Assembly: GCA_944381315.1 (NCBI GenBank)
Contig: CALWKR010000020.1
Span: forward strand, 1 to 55,209
Length of the DNA stretch: 55,209 nucleotides
Direction of reading: 5' to 3'
Origin: an uncultured Christensenellaceae bacterium
Lineage (GTDB): Bacteria; Bacillota; Clostridia; Christensenellales; UBA3700
Of this stretch, positions 1 through 7,311 are shown in pieces (positions within the stretch are counted from its first letter, which is position 1; every line of letters starts with the position of its first letter). Under the pieces are notes generated by a model. It had not been told where the DNA came from. It ran no database searches and saw only the letters and a program-made list of their open reading frames with translations. A program made the translations under genes and the position numbers.

Positions 1-26
1 TTTGCGCGGTTAACGAATTTTTGCAT
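1..26 (-). CDS. Start of a protein gene running off the left edge
   Basis: Only the first eight complete codons lie in the window (Met-Gln-Lys-Phe-Val-Asn-Arg-Ala). The call rests on an ATG at 24-26 (minus strand) with GGAGGT five bases upstream, and a SigA-type promoter about 30 bases further up. The product cannot be named. It is transcribed away from the repeat-rich segment, so it may mark the intact chromosome beside the integration scar. Confidence 0.55.
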
Positions 27-54
27 GGCGCACCTCCGAAATGCTTATATCTAT

Positions 55-82
55 ATTATACTCAAAATTATAATAATTGCAA
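55..82 (-). promoter_or_regulatory. SigA-type promoter of the left-edge gene
   Basis: TTGCAA at 77-82 and TATAAT at 55-60, separated by 16 bp, reading leftward into the ATG at 26. The short leader contains GGAGGT. Confidence 0.55.
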
Positions 83-269
83 GTATAATCTTCCAGAACG
101 ATAAAATTATTTGTCGGTTCGCCAAAGGTTGATATCAGAGAACGGGTAAATGCGAATTGATTTATTGCGATAAATTTACCATAGTAACGTTATAAACAAC
201 CCGGAGAGAAACCGACAATCAATTAGTGCCAATGCTTATTACACTGAATTATGCTTTTTCGACGAAATT

Positions 270-346
270 TTGAAAAGTGTGATTTTATCCATTCATTTTT
301 ATTTGAAAAGTGTATATTTTGGTGTATATAGATACTTGAAAAGTGT
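270..346 (+). repeat. Three 11-bp direct repeats at exact 33-bp periodicity
   Basis: TTGAAAAGTGT occurs at 270-280, 303-313 and 336-346. The starts are exactly 33 bp apart, about three helical turns, so bound proteins would sit on one face of the DNA. The sequence between copies is not repeated. The third copy abuts the first two TAGCAAAC-type repeats. There is no gene here. Iteron-like spacing next to tRNA remnants suggests recombinase or accessory-protein arm sites; that role is inference. Confidence 0.8.
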
Positions 347-619
347 TTGCTATTTGTTTGCTATTACTTCGCGGAAACCACACGAAAACAGCCTTAAAAT
401 GGCTATTTTACCTTGTATTTGCCCTTAAAAAAGACTGCCTTTTACGCTCTAAAACGGTCTAAAACGCAAAAATAGCAAACGGAAGCAAACAAAACGGCAT
501 TTTTAGGTGTTTGCTATAAAAATCAGAACAGCCCCAAATTTGAAAATTTCTACTATATATTGTTGTCAATAGCAAACAATTTATCGAGATATTGTGGCGT
601 GTTTTTCCTTGGCGTATTT

Positions 620-676
620 TAGAGCACTTCCTTGGTAAGGACGAGGTCACCGGTTCGAATCCGGTTAGCAGCTCCA
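620..676 (+). pseudogene. tRNA-Thr(GGT) 3' fragment, attachment-site scar
   Basis: The segment matches a tRNA-Thr from the end of the D arm through the CCA end. The anticodon loop TTGGTAA carries GGT at 634-636. The T arm is ACCGG-TTCGAAT-CCGGT, followed by TAGCAGC, T and CCA. The 5' acceptor strand and most of the D arm are missing; unrelated sequence precedes base 620. The anticodon stem has one mismatch (T628 against C642), so it looks decayed as well as truncated. This is what an element inserted in a tRNA gene leaves at the end carrying the duplicated 3' half. Confidence 0.7.
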
Positions 677-682
677 TAAAAA

Positions 683-710
683 TGCGACACATCTTCGTGT
701 CGTATTTTTT
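683..710 (+). terminator. Terminator after the first tRNA-Thr remnant
   Basis: An 8-bp stem (683-690 with 697-704, one G-U pair) is followed by six T. It starts seven bases after the CCA end, as expected for a genuine tRNA 3' flank. Confidence 0.65.
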
Positions 711-774
711 ATGCAAACTGATACCGATATTCGAACAGGTGACCGAGTCCAAGGACGAAGCGCGACGCGTTAAG

Positions 775-797
775 AAAACAGTCCGGTGGACTGTTTT
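775..797 (+). terminator. 10-bp perfect hairpin with T-run between the tRNA remnants
   Basis: AAAACAGTCC (775-784) pairs with GGACTGTTTT (788-797) across a three-base loop, with another T following. It looks like a bidirectional intrinsic terminator, with no intact gene beside it. Confidence 0.6.
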
Positions 798-807
798 TAG
801 CAAAGCG

Positions 808-832
808 GGTTCGAATCCGGTTAGCAGCTCCA
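808..832 (+). pseudogene. Second tRNA-Thr 3'-end copy (25-bp direct repeat)
   Basis: The 25 bases at 808-832 are identical to 652-676, the T loop through CCA. Nothing resembling a tRNA precedes them. The copies lie 156 bp apart in the same orientation, and this one too is followed by a hairpin with T-run (840-862). A duplicated tRNA 3' end is the usual att core of tRNA-targeting integrases, so this appears to be a second, older or smaller, integration scar. Confidence 0.7.
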
Positions 833-839
833 GACGAGA

Positions 840-862
840 AACCACAAGATATTGTGGTTTTT
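840..862 (+). terminator. Terminator after the second tRNA-Thr remnant
   Basis: AACCACAA (840-847) pairs with TTGTGGTT (852-859), followed by T to 862. It begins eight bases after CCA. Confidence 0.6.
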
Positions 863-919
863 CACATTTTTGCCCCTTAAAAACCACAACTCAATCGTAA
901 AAATGCACCATTACCAAAA

Positions 920-946
920 GTTGTAGCAAACAAAATTTGCTACAAC
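920..946. repeat. Perfect 11-bp inverted repeat built on the TAGCAAAC motif
   Basis: GTTGTAGCAAA (920-930) and its complement (936-946) flank CAAAA. There is no T-run, so it is a poor terminator. It places two opposed TAGCAAA half-sites five bases apart and could be the core-type or resolvase-type site of the repeat cluster. Confidence 0.6.
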
Positions 947-1198
947 ATATAATTATATCCTTAAATTTATACCACATTTGCGGCTAATTGCACTTTTCCT
1001 CAATCCGCCTGATTTTCGCCCTGCCTAAACCGCTCTAAAACTGCCTTTTTCGGGTGCGGTAGCAAATAATAGCAAACACCTTCTGCCCGATGTTTGCTTA
1101 AATCGGCAAAAAATTTTTCTCACTCAGCCAATAGAAATCCCTTCTTTTTTTGTGCGGTAGCAAATGGTAGCAAACAATTTTTTGGGGTAAGCAAGCAT

Positions 1199-1229
1199 AA
1201 AAAAAAGCCGCCGCACTCGGCGACGGCTT
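1199..1229 (-). terminator. Intrinsic terminator of the truncated minus-strand gene
   Basis: A 10-bp stem with one mismatch (1205-1214 with 1220-1229) is followed on the minus strand by eight T. It lies 18 bases past the stop codon of the gene stump. Confidence 0.75.
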
Positions 1230-1246
1230 GACTTACTTTTAGACAC

Positions 1247-1340
1247 CTATTTTTTGGGTTTGTCCTCGTCTATCGCTTTCAAAAGCTCGTCTATGGAAGA
1301 TACTCCGTATCCGCTCATCATATCGTTTATGCTGTTGGGA
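1247..1340 (-). pseudogene. C-terminal stump of an unidentified protein
   Basis: About 30 codons read on the minus strand and end in SSIDELLKAIDEDKPKK and TAG (1247-1249). The amphipathic helix and charged tail are protein-like, and a canonical terminator follows, so the 3' end of a real gene is preserved. Upstream, near 1340, the reading frame runs into the antisense of the FtsH-like fragment, so the rest of the gene is gone. The family cannot be named from this short piece. Confidence 0.45.
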
Positions 1341-1589
1341 TTGGATCTTGTGTTCTTGGTCGAACACAACAACAAAATCCTCTACCCCGTCGAGCGCATA
1401 GACAGGATAAACAAGGAGTTTGACAAGATAATCGAAGTCTGTCACAAAAACGCAGTAAAAACCATACAGGCGAATGCGGAGCTGATCAAAAATTTGATAC
1501 CCGAACTCGTGGACAAAAAGAACATCTTCAAAACAGAATGCGAGAAGATATTGCAGGACCTCGGCGGCATCAAAAAGCCCGAAGAGTGA
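1341..1589 (+). pseudogene. FtsH-like protease C-terminal fragment
   Basis: About 82 residues read toward the stop at 1587-1589. The pattern ERIDRINKEFDKIIEVC, then an alanine-rich helix, then LIPELVDKKNIFKTECEKIL matches the helical C-terminal end of the M41 peptidase domain of FtsH (ID-x-E-x-II-x-EC ... L-x-KE-x-L ... E-I). The AAA+ module and the zinc motif HExxH are absent. An open frame reaches back to 1254, but its first 28 or so codons are antisense to another gene stump and are probably not FtsH. The fragment is best explained by a deletion or recombination that joined two unrelated gene ends tail to tail. The family assignment rests on pattern only. Confidence 0.5.
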
Positions 1590-1863
1590 GTGAGTCCTCA
1601 AATCGGGCACGAGGCGGAGCCAAAAGCTCCGCCTCGTGCTGTCGACAGACGAGGTATTCGATGTTTGCGCATACCTCGTTGATTTTGCTGATCGTCGTCG
1701 CTTTGTTGCTGCTTGCGTCTTTCTCTTTATTTTATAGAAAGCGCGGTAACTCTTCCATGCTTATGCGTTTCTCAAATTCTCAAATTTGTCGCACAGGCGC
1801 GAAATTTTGCGATCGAAAATTCGTGCCCGTGTCGATCGCGAAATAAATCGCTCTGTTTGCGGC
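1590..1863. other. Gene-poor gap with three hairpin-forming inverted repeats
   Basis: A perfect 14-bp inverted repeat (1607-1620 with 1626-1639, loop CAAAA) follows the FtsH stump by 17 bases but has no T-run. A 9-bp repeat (ACGAGGTAT and complement, about 1649-1679) encloses an ATG at 1661 that opens a 61-codon frame with a hydrophobic start; I do not consider it a convincing gene. A 12-bp stem with one G-U pair (about 1806-1845) lies just past the end of the large operon and may serve as its weak terminator. Confidence 0.55.
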
Positions 1864-4800
1864 TCATCCGTACAGGGCGTCGTATTTGGCACCGTTGGCG
1901 GCGTCGGCGGTTTGTTGAGCGAAGCTGTTGGGGCTGTCGTTGGGGTACATAAAGAAGCGGAAGTCCTGCGTGCCTGCGGCGAGGGGCAGGAAGTCTCCTT
2001 GGTCGAGCAAGACGGGGTCGTCGGACTCTTTGAGGATGGAGATGTTGACTTGGTAGACATTGAAGTCGGCGAGGTCGGGGTCGAGGTCGGAGAGGACGAC
2101 TTGGGCATAGTTTTTTCCGCCGCCGTACAGCGCTATCCCGCCGTGGACGACGTCGCCGTTGTCGGATGCGGCGATGATGTCGCCGTATTTGTCGGGAGCG
2201 AACGCTGCGGCGAAGCGGAGCATTGCGCCGAGGTCGAGGCTGAATCTGTCGATCTGCGAGTCTATCAATGTGGAGCTGTCGATGAGGTCAAGGCTTTTCC
2301 AATCATAGAGCCGCACGTCGCCTTTGAGGCGCAAGACGCTTGCGAACGACGTACCGCCCGTGCCTGCCCAGCCGTCGAAATCTACGCCCGACTCGGCGGC
2401 GTTGCGGGCGAGGACGGGCCCGGCGAAGTTGCTCTCGACGCCGATCGAAAAGAGTCCGCTCCTTTCGAGCACGCAATCTTCCACCGTGAGATCGGTCATC
2501 ACATAGCGGCTGTAAAAATAATCGTCTTGCCACAGCCCGTCAGTGCGCGGCGCATAGGGATCGCCCGACGCGTCGACGAGGTCGGGCTCGGCATTGGCAT
2601 ACAGATCGGCGGCGAGCGCGCGGTCGGAGCCGAGCTTGATCAAAAATTCTCTGCCCTGAGAGATCAGGCACTTTTCGATCGTCACGATCGCTCTGTCGGA
2701 GTCGGAGATAGGCGCGCCGTCCAACGCGTCGCGCATATAGTCGTTGCCCGACGTGTTGCCGCCGTAGACGCGTACCACGGTACGGCCGTTGCGGATGCGG
2801 CAGCTGCGGAGCGCGCAATCGGCGTTGACTTCGAGCACCGTGCCGACATTGTTGAGTTTTTCGAGCTTGGTCTGCCCGTCCTCCTCTATCGCGGCATCGC
2901 TGCAGCCGAGCAAGGTGACGTTGGAGATCTCCACGCCGTCGGTGCGGATCAAGAATGCGGAATTGTCCTGCCCTGCGACGGACGCGGAATCGCCGAGGCT
3001 GACGAAGTCGAGCGGGCCTTTGAACAAAAGCGGCATGCCCGTGCCGTCGGCGGCCGTCGTGAACAGTTCGGCATTGAGCGTATGCCCGTTGCCGTAGAGA
3101 TCGTTTTTGAATTCCAAGACATAGTTGATGACGGCTTCGCTCTCCCTGCCGGTGTTGGAATAGAATTCGGCATTGTAGGTCGATCTCATGCTTCCGAGCC
3201 GCGCGCGCATTGCGGAGACGTTGCCTCCAAACTCCTCGCCGAGCATGATATCCGCGTCGAGCACGATCGCGAGACCTTTGTCGGCGGCGTCGAACACCTG
3301 CGCCGACGTAGTGCATGAGACGGCGTCGGCGGCGACTTTAAGCGTGATCGACGAGGCGACGTTCCTGCCGAAAGCGCCGTTGCCCTTCCATGCGGCGGTG
3401 ACGGTGACTTCGCCGTTCTCGACGGGGCGAAGAGAAACGGAATTGCCGTCCGTCACAAGCTCGGCGATCGCCGGATCGGAGACTGAGAATTCGAGATCGT
3501 CGACGCAATCGGCTATCGGCCGAGCGCCGAAAAACGCGCGCAGATCGAAAGTAAACGTATTGGACACGGTCTTGCCGTCGCGATATGCCGAGCCCGCTAT
3601 GACGAGCTCGCGCGCCAAGCCGAGATCGGTGCGGTCTGCGATCTGAACAGACGTCAGCTCGTCGATCGCCGAGATCTGAATCTCTATCGGATAGACGTCG
3701 AGCGGATAGCCGCCGCGCGTCGGCCTAACGACGAGTTTGAACGACGCCGCGCTGCTCGCGCCTATCGTGCAGCTGTCGCCGTGCGTCTCGATCGATATGT
3801 CGTCCGAAGTGGCATCCTCGATCGTCCAAACGTATTCTACATCGTCGGCGAGCACGGACGGCACGGCAAAGAACGTGACTTCTCCGCCCGTCAAAATGAC
3901 GGCGTCCGCGCCCTGTACGGGCAACGTGGACGACACAGAGAAAGCGAAGTCGGCGTTCGCGATAGCAACGGTCGCGCTGCCATCGGCGCCGCAGACTTGG
4001 ATCTCGATGTTGTCGGGCCTGTCGGGAGCAAGTATCGCGTCGACACGGTAGCAATGCTCGCCTGCTCCGTCGATTTGAGTTATCGTTTTTGAAGATATGT
4101 ATTCGCTTTTTAGCTCGATCTCGCTCTTTGCCTGCACAAAGAAGGAGATGTCGGAGCTGCCGCTCTCGACGGCAAGAGAGGCGTTTGCAGAACCGTTGAC
4201 GACAATGCCCGACACCGTCTCGGGGACGCTCACGTCCACGGTCACACTGTGCGAAATGGCGCCGAACGCGCCGTCTTGCACGCAAAAATCCAAAGTCGTC
4301 CTGCCCGAGAACGGGAATGTCAGCGTGCCTGCTTGAACGACGGCGAAGCCTGACGTCACCTGCACTTGCGCCTCGGCGAAACCTGCCGGGACGGCGTCTG
4401 TTCCATAGGCATATGCGCCTGCGGCAACAGAGGCATACAGTCCGTCGGAGGACGACGTCAGCAACTGGACGTCGTCGCCGACGGCGGTCAAAGACAATTC
4501 AAAGTCATACGGCTTGGACGAGGACGCAAGCACGACGAAGCTGTCGGTATAGCCGCCGTCCTTGGTCGCTACGACTACGCGCGCGGAGCCTGCGCTCTTT
4601 GCCGTCACTCTGCCGTGTTCGTCGACGGACACGTCGGCGAGGGGCGCACCCTCGACTGCCTCGACGCGATAGACGACGCTCTTGTCGCTCGCGTTTTCGG
4701 GTGTGACGAGCGCGTCAATGACAAAGTCTTCTTGAGGATCGGCGATGTCTATCGCGAGCACGTCCCCGTCCGGAGCGTTGAGGATCTCGACGCCGTTGAC

Positions 4801-4902
4801 GGCGATGGACACGCCGAGCCCTGCGACTTGCCCCGATGAAAATACCGCAAACACGAACAGCAGCGGCAATATCAGCATCAAAGCCACTACGGTCTTCCTC
4901 AC
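1864..4902 (-). CDS. Secreted Ig-like / beta-helix surface protein
   Basis: 1012 residues. Residues 1-27 form a Sec signal peptide (basic start, long hydrophobic core, SSG end) with no lipobox. Residues about 30-130 resemble a bacterial Ig-like group 2 domain (VSIAVNGVEIL ... VDEHGRVTAKSAGSARVVV). The middle holds more Ig/cadherin-like beta domains. Residues about 560-900 have short alternating strands with asparagine-rich turns (for example FLIRTDGVEISNVTLLGC) typical of right-handed parallel beta-helices that bind or process polysaccharide. The C-terminus (KYDALYG) has no sortase motif or membrane anchor, so the protein is probably released or held non-covalently. It is last in its operon; its ATG overlaps the permease stop (ATGA), so translation is coupled to the exporter genes. 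Function is unknown; adhesion or glycan binding is inference. Confidence 0.85.
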   Translation of the reverse strand: MRKTVVALMLILPLLFVFAVFSSGQVAGLGVSIAVNGVEILNAPDGDVLAIDIADPQEDFVIDALVTPENASDKSVVYRVEAVEGAPLADVSVDEHGRVTAKSAGSARVVVATKDGGYTDSFVVLASSSKPYDFELSLTAVGDDVQLLTSSSDGLYASVAAGAYAYGTDAVPAGFAEAQVQVTSGFAVVQAGTLTFPFSGRTTLDFCVQDGAFGAISHSVTVDVSVPETVSGIVVNGSANASLAVESGSSDISFFVQAKSEIELKSEYISSKTITQIDGAGEHCYRVDAILAPDRPDNIEIQVCGADGSATVAIANADFAFSVSSTLPVQGADAVILTGGEVTFFAVPSVLADDVEYVWTIEDATSDDISIETHGDSCTIGASSAASFKLVVRPTRGGYPLDVYPIEIQISAIDELTSVQIADRTDLGLARELVIAGSAYRDGKTVSNTFTFDLRAFFGARPIADCVDDLEFSVSDPAIAELVTDGNSVSLRPVENGEVTVTAAWKGNGAFGRNVASSITLKVAADAVSCTTSAQVFDAADKGLAIVLDADIMLGEEFGGNVSAMRARLGSMRSTYNAEFYSNTGRESEAVINYVLEFKNDLYGNGHTLNAELFTTAADGTGMPLLFKGPLDFVSLGDSASVAGQDNSAFLIRTDGVEISNVTLLGCSDAAIEEDGQTKLEKLNNVGTVLEVNADCALRSCRIRNGRTVVRVYGGNTSGNDYMRDALDGAPISDSDRAIVTIEKCLISQGREFLIKLGSDRALAADLYANAEPDLVDASGDPYAPRTDGLWQDDYFYSRYVMTDLTVEDCVLERSGLFSIGVESNFAGPVLARNAAESGVDFDGWAGTGGTSFASVLRLKGDVRLYDWKSLDLIDSSTLIDSQIDRFSLDLGAMLRFAAAFAPDKYGDIIAASDNGDVVHGGIALYGGGKNYAQVVLSDLDPDLADFNVYQVNISILKESDDPVLLDQGDFLPLAAGTQDFRFFMYPNDSPNSFAQQTADAANGAKYDALYG

Positions 4903-6584
4903 AGCACGCCTCCTTCAAAGCGATAGTAACGTTCTTTGAGCCTAAATACAAGGAATATCCAGCCGCCTGCAGCGGCGACGACGGCGAGCGCTCCGCCGAT
5001 CAAATATGTCAAGAAGCCGTACTCCTGCGCAAGTCCGCGCAGCGATAGCGCCATTCTCGACGCGAGGACCGCGCCGCCGACGGCGAACGCAGTCAGCATA
5101 CCGACAACGACGACGAGGGCTGCGGTGTTGCTCTGCTCCTTGATCTCGCCGTCCGGTTGGGAAGAAAACTTGGCATGATCGAAGTCTATCCTCGTCGCGA
5201 AGCAGATCTGCGAAAAAGAGAATGCGCTCGCAACGGCGAAGACGAACAGCGCGTGCAAGACGTCGAGTCCTCCGGCAGCGCAAAGCAATATCGCCGTGAG
5301 CAGCTGCGAGAGCACGGCGACGACGAGACACAGCAATACCTTGGAGAACACGACGGAGCGATAGCCGAGCGGCATCACCTTGACGGAGTAGAACATCATT
5401 CCGTCGCGGCTTATGTTGGTCGTGCAGAACACGTTGGCGAGCGAGCCGAACAACAGCGACAAAAACAGCGCCAGCTCCAAGTCGCACGATATGCCGATCA
5501 GGCGCACGACGAGCGCGGAGCTTATCGACATGCAGAAGTAGACCAAAAGAGGCACGACGAGCGCGACCGAGAAGTAGGAGAACATATAGTCGGGAGTGCG
5601 GAAGATCAGCAAAAATTCCTTTTTTATCAAAGCTGCGAGCGGCGACAGAGCACGCCTCTGCGCCCTCGCCGTCAAGTGTCGGACGCCGCCGGAAGAGACT
5701 TGAGCTTTGAGCGCGCGCGTCAATATAAGCTTGATGAAGATCAGCGACAGGGCGAAGCATACGACGAGCACCGCCGCTATGACGAGCGCAGAAGACAGCA
5801 CGTCCTTGCCCGTGAGCAACGCAGCGAAGAGATCCGCAGGATGCAGCCATGCGACTACGGCGGCTATCTTTGCCATCACCGCGTCGTTGAAAAAGTAGCG
5901 CAAGTCCTCGCCGAGCAGCATAGAGCTGACCAATCTCAGCAGATAGGCATAGGCGAACAGCAACGCGGCGGTGACGAGAGTTATCAGCACGAACGTCGCC
6001 GCAAATCTGTCTTTGAGCAACACTTTGAGCGCGTGGATCGGCAGCGCCAAAACGGACGCTATGCCGACCGACAGCATCGGCAACAGCGGACACGACAGCG
6101 CGGTGACGAGCCAAAAGTACCACTCCACGCTCGCGTGGGCGGCGACGGTGATGTTGGCGGTCAACACGCAGACGGTGCAGACGAGCGTCTGCCTGGCATA
6201 GATGACGATCGCCTTTGCGGCGAAGATCGTATTGGCGCCTATCGGGAGCGCGGAAAAGATCCTGACGTCCTCGCTCGAAAACAGCTCGCGCTCGAGCGCC
6301 GTCATCGCTCCTATCACTGTCAGCGCCATGATCGCGGCATAGACCATCGTCATCAGTTCGAACGCTCGCGTCAACGGCGCCGGCTCGCCGTCCGTCGTCA
6401 CAGCGAGATAGACGTCGGCGAAGTCGCCGAAAAAGACGACGAAGATCGCGATCAGCGCGACGATGAGCAACGTCCTGACGGCAAAGCCGACGACGTTGAA
6501 GTTGCCCTTGGCGAACGAAGCGGCGCTCTCGCAAAACTGCTTGCGCAGCAGCGCGCCGAGGACTTTGCGGCTTTCAGCTTTCAT
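4899..6584 (-). CDS. ABC-2-type exporter permease
   Basis: 561 residues with about 12 hydrophobic segments, arranged as two halves split by a basic cytoplasmic loop (LTARAQRRAL) near the middle. There is no ATPase motif; the ATPase is the preceding gene, which overlaps by 11 bp. The size and two-half layout match the large Firmicutes permeases paired with EcsA-like ATPases. It acts in the cytoplasmic membrane and probably exports a peptide, lipid or surface component. The flanking genes of the operon encode a huge lipoprotein and a secreted protein, so it may serve their maturation or a ligand they share. The downstream gene starts inside its stop codon. The substrate cannot be read from the sequence. 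Confidence 0.85.
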   Translation of the reverse strand: MKAESRKVLGALLRKQFCESAASFAKGNFNVVGFAVRTLLIVALIAIFVVFFGDFADVYLAVTTDGEPAPLTRAFELMTMVYAAIMALTVIGAMTALERELFSSEDVRIFSALPIGANTIFAAKAIVIYARQTLVCTVCVLTANITVAAHASVEWYFWLVTALSCPLLPMLSVGIASVLALPIHALKVLLKDRFAATFVLITLVTAALLFAYAYLLRLVSSMLLGEDLRYFFNDAVMAKIAAVVAWLHPADLFAALLTGKDVLSSALVIAAVLVVCFALSLIFIKLILTRALKAQVSSGGVRHLTARAQRRALSPLAALIKKEFLLIFRTPDYMFSYFSVALVVPLLVYFCMSISSALVVRLIGISCDLELALFLSLLFGSLANVFCTTNISRDGMMFYSVKVMPLGYRSVVFSKVLLCLVVAVLSQLLTAILLCAAGGLDVLHALFVFAVASAFSFSQICFATRIDFDHAKFSSQPDGEIKEQSNTAALVVVVGMLTAFAVGGAVLASRMALSLRGLAQEYGFLTYLIGGALAVVAAAGGWIFLVFRLKERYYRFEGGVL

Positions 6585-7311
6585 TGCTCAGATAGTACTC
6601 CTCAAAGTCAAAATCGGGATCGCTCGCGGCGATCTCGCGCACATTGAGATCGGACACCTGTTTGCCCTTGCGGATCAGCACGACGCGATCGCACAATTTG
6701 GCGACGGTATCGAGCGCGTGCGACGAGAAGAGTATCCCGTTGCCGCTCTTTGCATAATCGGTCATAAGCTCGCGCACCGCCCTCATCGTGCGCGGATCGA
6801 GCCCCGTCATCGGCTCGTCGAGCACCCACAGCTTGGGACGATGGACAAGCGAGCCCATCATGCATATCTTCTGTCTCATGCCGTGCGAATAGGACGCGAT
6901 CAGATCGCGCACGCTGTCGCCGAGAGCAAAGACGCTCTCGAGCTCGCGATAGCGCTCTTTGCGCACGCCGACGGGCACCTTGTAGACGTCGCAGATAAAG
7001 TCGAGATATTGGACGCCCGTCATCTTGACGAACACGGCGTGGTCGTCGGTGACGAATCCCATCTGCGACTTGGCTCCTATCGGGTCGCGGACGATGTCTC
7101 GGCCGCAGATAGAGATGTTGCCGCGATCGAACGGCAACATGCCTTCCAGACAGCGCAAAGTAGTGCTCTTGCCTGCGCCGTTGTGTCCGAGCAAGCCGAC
7201 TATCTCGCCGGCTTTGACGTCAAAGGACACATCCTCGACAGCCCACTCTGCGCGTTTGCCGTACTTCTTGAACAGCCTGTCTACCTTGACGATCTCGTCG
7301 CTCATGCCCAC
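6574..7311 (-). CDS. ABC transporter ATPase, EcsA-like
   Basis: 245 residues with a complete ABC ATPase core: Walker A GHNGAGKST (42-50), signature YSHGMRQ (141-147) in place of LSGGQ, Walker B WVLDEP (162-167), and a switch histidine in FSSHAL. The SHGM(K/R)QK signature is shared with the second ATPase of this window (17479-18213), and the two are clearly paralogous. It energises the permease encoded immediately downstream (11-bp overlap). Its start overlaps the end of the MBG lipoprotein gene by 10 bp. The C-terminal 30 residues are short, with no extra regulatory domain. Confidence 0.93.
   Translation of the reverse strand: MGMSDEIVKVDRLFKKYGKRAEWAVEDVSFDVKAGEIVGLLGHNGAGKSTTLRCLEGMLPFDRGNISICGRDIVRDPIGAKSQMGFVTDDHAVFVKMTGVQYLDFICDVYKVPVGVRKERYRELESVFALGDSVRDLIASYSHGMRQKICMMGSLVHRPKLWVLDEPMTGLDPRTMRAVRELMTDYAKSGNGILFSSHALDTVAKLCDRVVLIRKGKQVSDLNVREIAASDPDFDFEEYYLSNES

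Larger units (their letters stand above)
345..1175. repeat. Cluster of TAGCAAAC octamers on both strands
   Basis: Copies or near copies of TAGCAAAC, or its complement GTTTGCTA, occur near 345, 356, 473, 484, 509, 570, 924, 1060, 1070, 1092, 1158 and 1168. Several form tandem pairs 10-11 bp apart (345/356, 473/484, 1060/1070, 1158/1168). The last two pairs share a longer unit beginning GCGGTAGCAAAT. The cluster surrounds the tRNA-Thr remnants. Helically phased short repeats around a tRNA attachment site fit arm-type sites of a tyrosine recombinase. No integrase gene remains in the window. Confidence 0.75.

Noticed and set aside
270-346. Regularly spaced repeats as a CRISPR array
   Set aside because: The repeat is only 11 bp, there are three copies, no palindromic repeat unit of usual length and no cas gene.
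459-900. Open frames on both strands across the tRNA-like segments (102 and 142 codons)
   Set aside because: They translate tRNA 3' ends and terminator hairpins, giving the familiar spurious SNPVSSS-type and GFEPVTSS-type peptides; no ribosome site or family.
1661-1846. 61-codon plus-strand frame with a hydrophobic N-terminus behind GAGGT
   Set aside because: The ATG lies in the loop of a 9-bp inverted repeat, the C-terminal half has no protein-like character, and no promoter or family is visible; a small membrane protein cannot be excluded.
1786-3318. 510-codon plus-strand open frame
   Set aside because: Exactly antisense to the secreted Ig/beta-helix gene; produced by GC-rich codon use, no start signals and low-complexity composition.
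5157-6647. 496-codon plus-strand open frame
   Set aside because: Antisense to the ABC permease; extremely rich in Arg, Gln, Asp and His, typical of a shadow frame.
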